The notes: a model not told the origin generated them from the letters alone. A DNA stretch of 60,274 nucleotides from Microcoleus sp. FACHB-61 (GCA_014695295.1 JACJNY010000062.1:1-60274), one strand, 5' to 3'. Positions 8,746 to 18,233 are shown, counted from the stretch's first letter. A program made the numbers and translations.

Positions 8746-11520
8746 ATGAGTATAAATACAAAACCATCATACTATCAAGTCGGTGGCAGTCTCACCAATA
8801 ACGCTCCCAATTATGTGAAGCGGCAAGCAGACGACGATTTATATAACGGATTGAAGGCGGGGGAATTTTGCTATGTTTTGAATTCCCGGCAAATGGGTAA
8901 ATCTAGCTTGCAGGTGCGGACGATTCAGCGGCTGAGAAATGAAGGAATTGCTTGTGCGGCGATCGACATTTCGGAAATTGGCAACCGCGGCGTCACTCCC
9001 GAACAGTGGTATGCTGGTTTGCTACGCATTCTCGAAAATAACTTTAACCTGTCCGATATTGTCAACGTGCGGACTTGGTGGCGCGATCGCAATTTTTTAA
9101 CTCCGGTTCAAAGATTGAGCGAATTCATCGAAACCGTACTATTACCCAACATTTCCAGTAAAATTGTCATTTTTATTGACGAAATCGACAGCATTCTCGC
9201 CCTAGATTTTCCCGCCGACGATTTTTTAGCCTTAATTCGATCGTGCTACAACAAGCGCGCCAACAATTCAGAGTTCGATCGCCTAACTTGGGCCCTTTTA
9301 GGCGTAGCATCACCGACGGATTTGTGCCGCGAGAAAAATGCCACCAGCAATACCCCTTTTAATATTGGCAAGGCGATCGAATTAACTGGTTTTGACGAAA
9401 CAGAAGCTCAACCGCTAGCAGCGGGGCTGGCAGAGCTTACAGACAGCCCTCAGGAAGTTTTGAGAGAGGTGTTGTATTGGACGGGCGGGCAGCCTTTTTT
9501 GACTCAAAAGCTGTGCAAACTCCTGCTGGAAAACCCACAATTAATGCCGAATTTACCCCCCCCAGCCCCCCCTTGCCAAGGGGTGGAGGAAGATGCAGCC
9601 GCCGCTTGCCAAGGGGGGGAAAAAGATAAAATTCACCCTTCTAAAGAGTGGGTGGAGAAAGTAGTACGCTTGAAAATCGTGGAAAATTGGGAAACTCAAG
9701 ATGTGCCCGAACATTTGTCCACAATTCGCGATCGGCTTTTCAAAGAAAACCAGCGGATTGTGAGGAGACTCGGATTGTATCAGCAAATTTTAGAGCAAGC
9801 TGAAATTGTCCCCGATGGCAGTGCCGAACAAATGGAATTGCGATTGAGCGGATTAATCGTTAAACACCGGGAAAAATTAACAATTTCTAATCCTATTTAT
9901 GAAGCTGTATTTAACAAAGAGTTAATTGAGCAAAAATTAGAAACACTCTCGCCTTACTCAGAAGCTATCAAAGTTTGGCTAAATTCTAGCTGTGAAGATG
10001 AGTCCCAACTGTTGCGAGGAGGTGATTTGCAGTCAGCATTAGTTTGGGCGGCAGGAAAAAGTTTGAGAAACGAAGATTTTCAGTTTTTGACTGCCAGCCA
10101 AAAAGTTATTTTGAGCGACCAAAATCAATTGCTGCGTTCAGCTACACTAGAAACCAAAAAAGCTGTGTGTGATGCCGAAAAAGCTTGGATAGAAGCTGAC
10201 TCGGCCAAGCAAAAAGCCAAACAGTGGATCGGCATCGGTTCTGCGGTACTGGCAGCATCGTTAGTGGGGGCGATCGGCTTTTCAACTCTCGCTTACCAGC
10301 GGTTTAAACTAGCACAAGCAAGTATTGAAATCGAACAAAATGGCAGCGATGCTTTACTGTTGGCGGTATCTCAAAAGACAGAAAACAGCGAAGCTTTATC
10401 AGAAGCTTTACTAAGGGCGATCGCATCGGGAAAAAAATTAAAAACCTTGGTTGAAAACAAACACAAGCTGGAACAATATCCTGCAACTAGACCGCTGTTA
10501 GCCTTACAAATAATTCTCGACAAGATTAGCGAACAACAGCAAATAAAAGCATCATTAGTTCCGCAAACAAAGATAAATTGGCAAGCTCATAGAGGTGCAG
10601 TTACCAGCGTCTGTTTTAGCCCAGACAGGCAAATTTTTGCAACTGCAGGAATAGACGATAAAGTTCGGATTTGGAACTTTTCCGGGCAAAAAATTGCTGA
10701 ATGGAAAGCTTTGCAGGAGTCAGTTAATATGGTGAATTTTAGTCCGAACGGTAAATTTTTAGCGACAGCCGGAAGGGACAGCACAGTTAAATTATGGAAT
10801 TTATCAGGTAAAAATATTTCTCAATTGAAAGGAATTAAAGGCTCTGTTACCAGCGTCAGTTTTAGTCCCGAAGGAAAGCTCTTAGCGGCGGCAGGAATAG
10901 ACAGCAATGCTGTAATTTGGAAATTGTCAAAACAGCCAGAATTACTATCGCCTAGCGTAGCAATACCGGGTCACAACGGCTTAGTAAGAAGCGTAAATTT
11001 TAGCCCAAAAGGCGATTTTTTAACGACTTTAGATGGCAAATCTACAGTGCGAATTTGGAATTTGTCGGGAAAGCTGAAAAAAATACTGCCCCTTCAGGCA
11101 ATTGGGATCAGTTTCAGTCCTGCTCAACACCAGTATCGCTTTGCTACAGTAACATTGAATGGCAAAGTCGGGCTGTGGAATCTGTCAGAAAAAGAATTAG
11201 TTAATGAATTTCAAACCTTGCATTTTGATGCGAAATCAATTAGTTTTAGTCCCGACGGAGAACGGCTTGCTACAGTGGGAATTGACAAAACAGTGCGGCT
11301 GTGGAATTTAGCGGGGCGGCAGGTTGCTCAATTTGAGTTTGAGGAGAATGTTGTTAGTGTCAGTTGGAGTCGAGACGGAAAGCAAATTGCTGTAGCTGGA
11401 AGCAACGGCACTGTCTGGCTGAGGCAGGTTGAAGGGTTAGAAGAATTGCTGGAGCAAAGCTGTAATTTTTTCACCAGTCAACCGAAGTATTTTAGGAGAG
11501 TTTCAACTCTCTGCAAGTAG
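8746..11520 (+). CDS. AAA-like STAND ATPase with transmembrane segment and WD40 propeller
   Basis: A 924-residue protein. The AAA-like domain (about residues 10-330) has Walker A NSRQMGKSSL at 46-55 and Walker B VIFIDEIDSIL near 140-150. A helical linker follows, then a single transmembrane helix at about 493-517 (WIGIGSAVLAASLVGAIGF) and about seven WD40 repeats from residue 611 to 905 (recurring FSPDG.. / ..DxxVRIWNLSG signatures). This is the usual cyanobacterial arrangement, presumed to sense something through the propeller and signal by ATP-driven change. A Pro/Gly-rich stretch at about residues 270-298 is encoded by an intergenic-type repeat inserted in frame (separate entry). It shares its ATPase type with the TIR protein 1.8 kb upstream. 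Partner and ligand are unknown. Confidence 0.9.
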   Translation: MSINTKPSYYQVGGSLTNNAPNYVKRQADDDLYNGLKAGEFCYVLNSRQMGKSSLQVRTIQRLRNEGIACAAIDISEIGNRGVTPEQWYAGLLRILENNFNLSDIVNVRTWWRDRNFLTPVQRLSEFIETVLLPNISSKIVIFIDEIDSILALDFPADDFLALIRSCYNKRANNSEFDRLTWALLGVASPTDLCREKNATSNTPFNIGKAIELTGFDETEAQPLAAGLAELTDSPQEVLREVLYWTGGQPFLTQKLCKLLLENPQLMPNLPPPAPPCQGVEEDAAAACQGGEKDKIHPSKEWVEKVVRLKIVENWETQDVPEHLSTIRDRLFKENQRIVRRLGLYQQILEQAEIVPDGSAEQMELRLSGLIVKHREKLTISNPIYEAVFNKELIEQKLETLSPYSEAIKVWLNSSCEDESQLLRGGDLQSALVWAAGKSLRNEDFQFLTASQKVILSDQNQLLRSATLETKKAVCDAEKAWIEADSAKQKAKQWIGIGSAVLAASLVGAIGFSTLAYQRFKLAQASIEIEQNGSDALLLAVSQKTENSEALSEALLRAIASGKKLKTLVENKHKLEQYPATRPLLALQIILDKISEQQQIKASLVPQTKINWQAHRGAVTSVCFSPDRQIFATAGIDDKVRIWNFSGQKIAEWKALQESVNMVNFSPNGKFLATAGRDSTVKLWNLSGKNISQLKGIKGSVTSVSFSPEGKLLAAAGIDSNAVIWKLSKQPELLSPSVAIPGHNGLVRSVNFSPKGDFLTTLDGKSTVRIWNLSGKLKKILPLQAIGISFSPAQHQYRFATVTLNGKVGLWNLSEKELVNEFQTLHFDAKSISFSPDGERLATVGIDKTVRLWNLAGRQVAQFEFEENVVSVSWSRDGKQIAVAGSNGTVWLRQVEGLEELLEQSCNFFTSQPKYFRRVSTLCK
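9553..9640. repeat. Intergenic-type C-rich repeat inserted in frame in the AAA-WD40 gene
   Basis: Two copies of a motif built on CCCTTGCCAAGGGG lie about 40 bases apart inside the coding region and encode the odd PNLPPPAPPCQG / CQGGEKD stretch. Similar C-run/G-run elements (e.g. 29279-29335 in this window) are intergenic in cyanobacteria. The insertion keeps the frame and lies in a loop between ATPase and linker. Confidence 0.65.
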
Positions 11521-11548
11521 GGCGAGATCCTTACTTTAGCAAGTAGAT

Positions 11549-11605
11549 ACACCGCATTGCTGTGTCCTGTCAATAACCTGCAAGTAGGACACGGCAATGC
11601 GGTGT
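11549..11605. repeat. Paired palindromic repeat (GACACAGCAATGC family), locus 1
   Basis: Two 20-base units facing each other (11549-11568 and 11586-11605) are reverse complements with one mismatch, so the transcript can fold into one long hairpin. The pair lies between the convergent AAA-WD40 and COP23 genes. The same pairing recurs at 32907-32978 and 45775-45828. Confidence 0.75.
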
Positions 11606-11634
11606 CCTTACCCGTAGCTAATGACTTATGACTA

Positions 11635-12099
11635 TCAATTTACCTTAACAGGCGCAATACTTACATTAGGATTTTTGACTCTTCTTAAGAGTTCTTGTCG
11701 GGCTAGTTCTGCATTTTGCCCTTTGGGTACTTGATATAATAATCTACAGGAACCGTCTTGAGGATTAGCTGCACAAATAATTAGTTGACCGGTGGGGGAT
11801 GCACCTGCTGTGACAATATTCTCCCAGCTTCCTTGCGGTTGCGAGTTGTTGAGAATTCCCGAGACTCGGGTGCACCGAGTAATCGCGTCTTCTCCCGATT
11901 CATTGAAATAGTTATCAGCTAGCCACAGAATAACGGGGATATTTTTGCCTTGTTGCACAGCAATTGTAGCTGGGTGGCCGCCTGCAGCGCCGCAAAAGAA
12001 TGAAGGCGTTTGGGCAAAGGCGGGACTGCTTGCTAAAATCGGAGCAACAAGGGCAATAATGGACGCGCTAAATGCTGACTTTAAGAGCCGAAATTCCAT
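11635..12099 (-). CDS. COP23 domain secreted protein
   Basis: A 154-residue exported protein of the COP23 family, named for a circadian oscillating protein of cyanobacteria. A signal peptide covers about residues 1-29 (basic start, hydrophobic core, cleavage after SSPAFA). The mature part has conserved cysteines and the family pattern FFCG..., IPVILWLADNYF, RCTRVSGILNN, IICAANPQDGSCRLLYQVP. Length fits the family. Function is unknown; membrane or periplasmic location is inferred from the signal peptide. Confidence 0.85.
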   Translation of the reverse strand: MEFRLLKSAFSASIIALVAPILASSPAFAQTPSFFCGAAGGHPATIAVQQGKNIPVILWLADNYFNESGEDAITRCTRVSGILNNSQPQGSWENIVTAGASPTGQLIICAANPQDGSCRLLYQVPKGQNAELARQELLRRVKNPNVSIAPVKVN

Positions 12100-12444
12100 G
12101 AGCAGTAATAAGCTTTTTCATTTAAGGTTACTAATACTGTAAAAAGTTAGACTGTTTTTTGCCGGGAAGATTAGGCATTTAGGGAAAAAAATAAAATTTA
12201 TTCTGCAAATTTTTGCCGATCGCACACACTGGCCTCATCTAGGCCAAAACTCAGGGAAAAATGCTAGCTGACAAACACCGACGGCAGAAAATAGGTGCAG
12301 CCACAGGGGGCGCAGGCGCGAAGGTATAGGGTAAAAGTGCGGTTTTTCACCATTTTTTGTTGAGCCTTCCCCTTCCTGAACCTGCCCCACCTAAACTGGA
12401 ACCTGTGTTAACATCGTGAAAAATATTCTCTTTAATAATCAACA
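12100..12444 (+). other. Intergenic region upstream of the HNH gene
   Basis: Divergent promoter region between the COP23 gene (minus) and the HNH gene (plus). AT-rich near 12165-12215, a small palindrome TGGCCTCATCTAGGCCA at 12231-12247, and a C/G-rich stretch 12290-12320. No coding potential or recognised RNA seen. Confidence 0.5.
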
Positions 12445-12942
12445 ATGGGCAATGTTCTGGTGCTGAACGCCTCCTACGAACCCCTTAACATCACCAATTG
12501 GCGAAGGGCGGTAGTTTTGTTGCTGAAAGGAAAAGCAGAACAGGTAGAACACAACGGGAAATTTATTGCGCCAAATTTCCCGCTACCAACTGTGATCCGA
12601 CTCAGGCATTACGTCCGAGTTCCCTATAAGGATATTCCGCTTACGCGCCGGAACATCTTGCACCGGGACGCGCACTCTTGTCAATACTGCGGTTATACCG
12701 GGGACGACTTGACGCTGGATCACGTGATTCCCCGATCGCGCGGAGGAGGCGACACTTGGGAAAACCTCGCTACGGCGTGCGTGCGCTGCAATGTCAATAA
12801 AGGCAGCCGCACGCCAAAAGAAGCGGGAATGCCGCTGCGCTACCCGCCGAGGAAACCTCACAGCGGTCTTTATTTTGAAGTGACTAAACACGTTAAGAGC
12901 GGTATGCACAAAGAATGGCAAAAATATGTAATAGGCCTTTAA
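12445..12942 (+). CDS. HNH endonuclease
   Basis: A 165-residue HNH-family nuclease of the compact type common in cyanobacteria and actinobacteria. The core is SCQYCGYTGDDLTLDHVIPRSRGGGDTWENLATACVRCNVNKG at about residues 77-119: CxxC plus CxxC zinc ligands, the DH of the first catalytic element, and the closing N/NxxKG. The N-terminus (VLVLNASYEPLNITNWRRAVVLLLKGKAE) is the conserved partner region of this subfamily. Probably cuts or nicks DNA; biological role unknown. Followed directly by a strong terminator, so it is a single-gene unit. Confidence 0.9.
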   Translation: MGNVLVLNASYEPLNITNWRRAVVLLLKGKAEQVEHNGKFIAPNFPLPTVIRLRHYVRVPYKDIPLTRRNILHRDAHSCQYCGYTGDDLTLDHVIPRSRGGGDTWENLATACVRCNVNKGSRTPKEAGMPLRYPPRKPHSGLYFEVTKHVKSGMHKEWQKYVIGL

Positions 12943-12974
12943 AACCCCTGTCAGCGCAAGCGCGGGGGTTTTTT
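12942..12974 (+). terminator. Rho-independent terminator of the HNH gene
   Basis: AACCCC and GGGGTT arms bracket a loop that itself contains GCGCAAGCGC, followed by six T. It begins at the stop codon of the HNH gene. Confidence 0.8.
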
Positions 12975-13175
12975 GCAAGTTCTGAGTTCTGAGATTGCTT
13001 CGTTCCTCGCAACGTACATTCTCTGCATGAGTTAAAAAATTAAAGATAGAATTTACCCTCTTAAATCCGGTTTCTAGTAAGAAGTATGGGCTTTGACAAC
13101 AAGGCATCTACAAAGAAACCGGGTTTAAGAGCGAATGTCGCGCAAATCCTGAAATAGTTAAATTGTTAATTTTTA

Positions 13176-14453
13176 ATGATGAAAGACCACAGCCCTACCA
13201 ATTCCGATGGAACATCTGGCAACCGCAAAGTTGAGTTTGATTCCAGCAGCGAGGTTGTACCCGCAGTGAGTGCGCCTGGGAAACGGCGCAGCAAAGCCGA
13301 AGTTGCTTCCGAAGAGAATCGCGGCCGTCTCCGCGAGGAATTGCACGATCGCAAAGTCGAGCAATTGCGCCAAATGTTCGATCGCCACAAAGGCACTCGC
13401 CAGTTAATCCTGCTGCAAGATTTTCCAGACCCCGACGCACTTTCAAGCGCTTGGACGTACAAATTAATCGCCGAACAATACGATATCCAATGCGAGATTA
13501 TCTACGCCGGCGCCCTCAGCCACCAAGAAAATATTGCCTTAGTTAAATTGACAGGGTTGCCGTTGCAGCGGTGGACGCTGGAAACAGTAAAAACTAAGGA
13601 TTTGTCGGTGTTTCAGGGCTGCGTTTTCATCGACAACCAAGGGACGACTTGTAGCTTAACCGAGTTTATTTTAGCGGCTGGAGTTCCGCTCGTCTCCGTC
13701 ATCGATCATCACAATTTGCAGGGGGAAATTAAGGCAGAATTTATCGATTTGCGCCCTCAAATCCGCGCTACAGCCACGATTTTTGCCGAGTATTTACAGG
13801 CTGGACTGTTAGCTCTCGACGCCAGCGTCAGTCTGCACATCAAGTGCGCTACAGCTTTGATGCACGGTTTGCGATCGGATACGATCGCCCTCAGACAAGC
13901 TCAGGAGGAGGACTTTTTAGCTGCGGCTTATTTGAGCCGGTTTTACGACCCCCAGTTGCTGAATGCGGTATTGCAGTCGTCTCGTTCTAAGTGGGTGATG
14001 GACGCGATCGAGCGATCGCTCAAACACCGCACCGTCCAGAACAATTTTTCGATTGCCGGCATCGGCTACCTCCGCTATGACGATCGGGATTCTATTCCCC
14101 AAGCCGCAGACTTTTTAGTAACAGAAGAGAACGTACACACAGCAGTTGTCTACGCAATTGTTCACGACAAAGACGAAGAAATTGAAGTAGTAATTGGCTC
14201 GCTGCGAACTAATAAACTTACTCTCGACCCCGACGAATTTATTAAAGAAGCCTTCGGTCAAGATGCTCAAGGACGCTTTTTTGGCGGCGGTAGAAGTCAA
14301 GCAGGAGGTTTTGAAATTCCGGTGGGATTTCTTTCCGCCGGAAATGAGAGCAGCGATTATGCAAGGCTGAAATGGGAAGTATTCGATGCTCAGATCAAGC
14401 ACAAGTTGCTGAAATTAATTAGTCCTAAAGACAATCCTGTTTACGATCATTAA
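13176..14453 (+). CDS. DHH/DHHA1 phosphoesterase (NrnA-like)
   Basis: A 425-residue DHH superfamily protein. After a charged leader of about 65 residues come LLQDFPDPDALSSAW (about 79-93, DxD metal site), VFIDNQGTT (about 150-158) and the VIDHHN hallmark (about 174-179). The C-terminal DHHA1 part has FGGGRSQAGGFEIPVGF near 370-386, a substrate-binding glycine motif. Such enzymes hydrolyse short oligoribonucleotides (nanoRNA), pAp or cyclic dinucleotide products in the cytoplasm; which one is not decidable here. The long polar N-terminal extension is a cyanobacterial trait. Confidence 0.85.
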   Translation: MMKDHSPTNSDGTSGNRKVEFDSSSEVVPAVSAPGKRRSKAEVASEENRGRLREELHDRKVEQLRQMFDRHKGTRQLILLQDFPDPDALSSAWTYKLIAEQYDIQCEIIYAGALSHQENIALVKLTGLPLQRWTLETVKTKDLSVFQGCVFIDNQGTTCSLTEFILAAGVPLVSVIDHHNLQGEIKAEFIDLRPQIRATATIFAEYLQAGLLALDASVSLHIKCATALMHGLRSDTIALRQAQEEDFLAAAYLSRFYDPQLLNAVLQSSRSKWVMDAIERSLKHRTVQNNFSIAGIGYLRYDDRDSIPQAADFLVTEENVHTAVVYAIVHDKDEEIEVVIGSLRTNKLTLDPDEFIKEAFGQDAQGRFFGGGRSQAGGFEIPVGFLSAGNESSDYARLKWEVFDAQIKHKLLKLISPKDNPVYDH

Positions 14454-15148
14454 CTCTGGAGTTTGTAGGTGCAGTCTTTCTTCTAGCAAGAGCCTATGAA
14501 GAACAGGCTTTCCGGCCTGTTCCACAAAGAGTGAGTTTTCTTCTGGGGTGGGCCCCAAAGCCCGCCCCTCCAAGACTTATTGAGAATGCTGCCAGATGTG
14601 AGTTGGAACGAAGTAAGGAGGTTAAAAAAATCGGTTGATCCGTCCAGAACAAACTCTAATAAATTTTATCCCCATTTCCCAAAAATACACACAAAAGAAA
14701 CCATTTTTTAACTCTTGTCAAGGATGCAACTAAGTATTTTGGTAAAAAAACCCTGTTTCTGAGCCAACTTAGTTTTATCGAGTTTACTAAACTCCATAAC
14801 ATTATTCTTTAATTGTAATAGTGATACAGGGTTAATTATTTTTAATTTTTCATATAAATTGGCTAAATAAATCACAACTTTTTCTAGTTTTTGGCTGAAA
14901 TTTTCGATCAGCTTTTAGACAAAAGCGCCGTAAAATAAGCCAAATAGAGAGAGAACAACATAAATTCTTGGCTAACTCACATAAAAAATAAAATGGTAGC
15001 ATTTCATAAAATTTTTTATACAAACATAAAGTGTTGGTTTCGCTCCTCAACCAAACAAGCAGTTGCTAGGGCTTAAAACAAATTATTATATTTTTTTGTG
15101 GCAGGCTAGAATAGTAAAAAAATGTTTAACAAAAAAAGGAACACGGAG
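14454..15148. other. Long intergenic region with dispersed repeat
   Basis: About 670 bases without a gene. 14498-14580 holds a copy of the CCTGTTCCACAA repeat family with a GGCTTTCCGGCC palindrome. 14650-15120 is AT-rich and may carry the promoter for the GAF gene. I saw no RNA gene. Confidence 0.5.
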
Positions 15149-16120
15149 ATGTCTACAAACCAGACTTTCTCTTGGTCGTTAGAGAAACTTCTAGAAAAAA
15201 TTTTAGAAATAGCACTTCAAATCAACGAGGTCAGTGATCGGGAGACAATTTTGCAATGTGCGGTAGAAGAAACCAGGGTGCTGCTGCAAACCGATCGCGT
15301 GATTATTTATCGCTTCATACCAAAGGGAAATAGTGTAGTATTTGCTGAATCCGTTGATCCCCAATGGCCGCGAATCCTAGGAAAACAGATTTATGATCCT
15401 TGCTGTGAAGCTACCTGGGTAGAGCGTTACAGCCAGGGACAAACGAGCAGCATTTCTGATATTCACAGCGGTTCTCTTCAAGCTTGTGATGTCGAATTGC
15501 TCGATCGCATCCAGGTTCGGGCAAATTTAGTTGTGCCAATCTTGCTAGATGGCAAACAGCAGCAATCTCGGAACCTTTGGGGACTGTTGATTGCTCATCA
15601 ATGCCAAAGTCCGCGTCAGTGGGAACCTCTCGACGTTCAGATCGTGCAACACGTTGCATTGCAGCTTGGGTTGAGGATGCGGCACCTGGAATCTCACCGC
15701 CCGGTGCTGCCGCCAAATCAACCGCCGGAAGTCGAAACAGAACCGAATCCAACTGCGATTAATACAGAAAGCGCGCCAAAAGTTAATCATCAAAATTGCC
15801 TGCAACCAGAGTTTGCGTGTTCCCTGAACGGGGGATATAACCGATCGCAAGCAAGCAGAAGCAGCATTGCAACAGCGGTTGCTGAGTCGATGCGTCAGGC
15901 AATCCGACATTTGGCAATCCCTCACGAGCAATCTGATGTGAGATCGATCGTGACCGTTAGCATAGGAATTGCGACTGTGATTCCCTCCTTGGGAACCTCA
16001 CCGGATGAACTCGTTGCCCTCGCCGATCGAGCATTGTACTATGCGAAACGACAAGGGCGCGATCGCTACAGAAGCGCGAACCAGATGACGGCGCCAGAGG
16101 TGAATCCAGTTGTAGAATAG
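15149..16120 (+). CDS. Phytochrome-like GAF protein with half a GGDEF domain
   Basis: From the ATG at 15149 (AAGGA nine bases upstream; an earlier in-frame ATG at 15122 has none) the protein is 323 aa. Residues about 10-180 are a cyanobacteriochrome-like GAF domain: D83-P-C85-C86 at the place of the DXCF motif, and LQAC113-DVELLDRIQVRANLVVPIL at the bilin-Cys position, although the usual following His is Asp114. A Pro/Glu-rich linker leads to residues about 240-310, which match only the second half of a diguanylate cyclase (VAESMRQAI...VTVSIGIATVIP...LADRALYYAKRQGRDRYR). The first half with the GGDEF loop is absent, so no c-di-GMP synthesis is expected. It looks like an internal deletion that kept frame. 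Confidence 0.75.
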   Translation: MSTNQTFSWSLEKLLEKILEIALQINEVSDRETILQCAVEETRVLLQTDRVIIYRFIPKGNSVVFAESVDPQWPRILGKQIYDPCCEATWVERYSQGQTSSISDIHSGSLQACDVELLDRIQVRANLVVPILLDGKQQQSRNLWGLLIAHQCQSPRQWEPLDVQIVQHVALQLGLRMRHLESHRPVLPPNQPPEVETEPNPTAINTESAPKVNHQNCLQPEFACSLNGGYNRSQASRSSIATAVAESMRQAIRHLAIPHEQSDVRSIVTVSIGIATVIPSLGTSPDELVALADRALYYAKRQGRDRYRSANQMTAPEVNPVVE

Positions 16121-16187
16121 GCAAAAGGTAGGTATATCCTAGACCGCTCCTAGAAAACCGGGATAAAATGCCTGGAAGTATTGATAT

Positions 16188-16682
16188 ATGCTTATTTACC
16201 TGATCCGCCACGGTATCGCAGCCGCACCCGAAGAATACGATACAGACTCAGAACGCCCGCTGACTAAAGAGGGCGAGCGTAAAACTCGGAAAATCGCCCA
16301 GCGGCTGTACGAACTCGAAATCCAGTTTGACCTGATTCTCAGCAGTCCCCTACTGCGGGCTCAGCAAACCGCCCAAATCCTGCAAACAGTCGGTCTGAGT
16401 TCCAAAATAGAAGAATCCGCTGCCCTCGCACCTTCTGGAGACATCGGGAAATGGCTGGAGTGGTACAAACAGTGGCAGGAAATAGGTAGCCGCAGCTTTG
16501 CCCTGGTGGGCCACCAACCAGACTTAGGCTACTGGGCAGAAACTTTGGTTTGGGCTCGATCGCAAGATGCCCTCATTCTCAAAAAAGCAGGTATCATCGG
16601 CTTAATCCTCCCGGAAACCGGCTCCCCAGTGGGCCGCAGCCAAATGTTTTGGTTAACTCCGCCCAAGTTTTTGCTGCACTAG
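16188..16682 (+). CDS. sixA: Phosphohistidine phosphatase SixA
   Basis: A 164-residue member of the histidine phosphatase superfamily; SixA removes phosphate from phosphohistidines such as those in Hpt domains. The catalytic RHG is at the start (YLIRHGIAA, residues 4-12), followed by RPLTKEGERKTRKIA, the second Arg motif SSPLLRAQQTA near 52-62, and the second catalytic His in LVGHQPDLG about 105-113. Length is normal for the family. No clear operon partner; gltA follows after 200 bases. Confidence 0.88.
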   Translation: MLIYLIRHGIAAAPEEYDTDSERPLTKEGERKTRKIAQRLYELEIQFDLILSSPLLRAQQTAQILQTVGLSSKIEESAALAPSGDIGKWLEWYKQWQEIGSRSFALVGHQPDLGYWAETLVWARSQDALILKKAGIIGLILPETGSPVGRSQMFWLTPPKFLLH

Positions 16683-16882
16683 AAACAGCGAACCGCCCCG
16701 ACATTAACAGGACGCGCCAGCCCTCTTAAACCGGCATTCTCGGACGCGGTGCGATCGGGTTCTCTGTTGAAAAACCCGGTTTCTGAACCGCAATTAAATG
16801 ATTATTTGTCAAGACTGTGACACTATCTTGGTTTCTGGTAATGTACTTTTAGTAGATTGAACTCACACAAAACGGTATCGCA

Positions 16883-18055
16883 ATGGTCGTCGGCGAATTC
16901 AAACCAGGTTTAGAAGGTGTTCCCGCCACCTTGTCCAGCATTAGCTACGTCGATGGACAAAAAGGGTTGCTGGAATATCGCGGGATTAGCATCGAGGAAC
17001 TGGCAGTCAAAAGTTCCTTTCTGGAAACTTCATATTTATTAATCTGGGGGGTACTTCCGACAAAGGAAGAACTAGAAGCTTTCGAGCATGAAATTCGCTA
17101 TCACCGCCGGATCAAATATCGCATCCGGGACATGATGAAATGCTTTCCTGAAAGAGGACATCCAATGGACGCCCTGCAAGCTTCAGCGGCCGCCCTGGGC
17201 TTGTTCTACTCCCGCAGAGCTCTGGCTAACCCAGCATACATTAGAGAAGCTGTAGTGCGGCTGCTAGCTAAGATTCCCACAATGGTAGCAGCGTTCCAGC
17301 AAATGCGACGGGGAAATGACCCGGTGCGGCCGAGGGATGACTTGGACTACTCGGCTAACTTTCTTTATATGCTCAACGAGCAAGAACCAGATCCGCTGTT
17401 AGCTAGCATTTTTGACACTTGTCTGACTCTCCACGCTGAACATACAATTAATGCCTCTACATTTTCGGCAATGGTAACAGCTTCGACGCTGACAGACCCT
17501 TACGGAGTGATTGCTTCAGCAGTTGGCACTTTGGCGGGGCCGCTGCACGGGGGAGCTAATGAAGAAGTGATTGATATGTTGGAGCAAATTGGTTCGGTAG
17601 AAAATGTGCGGGCTTTTGTCGAGAAGAGCGTTGCAAATAAGGACAAAATCATGGGCTTCGGTCACCGAGTTTACAAGGTGAAAGATCCGAGAGCAACTAT
17701 TCTTCAGAGGTTAGCGGAACAGTTGTTTGAGAACTTCGGCCACGACGAATATTACGACATTGCTGTCGAGTTGGAAGAGGTGATTGGGGAGAAATTGGGC
17801 CACAAAGGAATTTATGCAAATGTAGATTTCTATTCTGGTCTGGTTTATCGAAAAATGGGAATTCCGATCGACTTATTTACACCGGTTTTTGCGATCGCCC
17901 GCGTTGCTGGCTGGTTGGCCCACTGGAAGGAACAGCTAGAGGCAAACCGCATTTACCGCCCGACTCAAATATATACGGGGACTCACGGTGCTCCTTATAT
18001 TGCGATCGAGGACAGGTCCCCATCCTATAGCACAATTATCAACCCAGATATTTAG
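16883..18055 (+). CDS. gltA: Citrate synthase
   Basis: Condenses acetyl-CoA with oxaloacetate to citrate at the start of the (oxidative) TCA branch, giving 2-oxoglutarate for nitrogen assimilation in cyanobacteria. The family active site is seen: GPLHGGANEEVIDML (first His), GFGHRVYKVKDPRA (second His) and the Asp in NVDFYSGLVYRKMGIP. The N-terminal YVDGQKGLLEYRGISIEELA is typical of the short type I/II prokaryotic enzymes (390 aa). The 200-base leader contains an AAACCCGGTTTC repeat. Confidence 0.96.
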   Translation: MVVGEFKPGLEGVPATLSSISYVDGQKGLLEYRGISIEELAVKSSFLETSYLLIWGVLPTKEELEAFEHEIRYHRRIKYRIRDMMKCFPERGHPMDALQASAAALGLFYSRRALANPAYIREAVVRLLAKIPTMVAAFQQMRRGNDPVRPRDDLDYSANFLYMLNEQEPDPLLASIFDTCLTLHAEHTINASTFSAMVTASTLTDPYGVIASAVGTLAGPLHGGANEEVIDMLEQIGSVENVRAFVEKSVANKDKIMGFGHRVYKVKDPRATILQRLAEQLFENFGHDEYYDIAVELEEVIGEKLGHKGIYANVDFYSGLVYRKMGIPIDLFTPVFAIARVAGWLAHWKEQLEANRIYRPTQIYTGTHGAPYIAIEDRSPSYSTIINPDI

Positions 18056-18233
18056 ATGGCGAGAGGAATTGTTTTGCTTTCGTGAAGTGTTGAATTAAAA
18101 ATTGCTTTCGCGTTGCGAGTCAGGAAGCAATCTGTGTCTGCCAAAAGCTGCCGTGCTGGGTTGCACCCCTCTTGTATGTTGTGCTGTTTGTTGGCAACAA
18201 TAGTAAGAAGTGACGATTTTCAGGAACTCCGGT

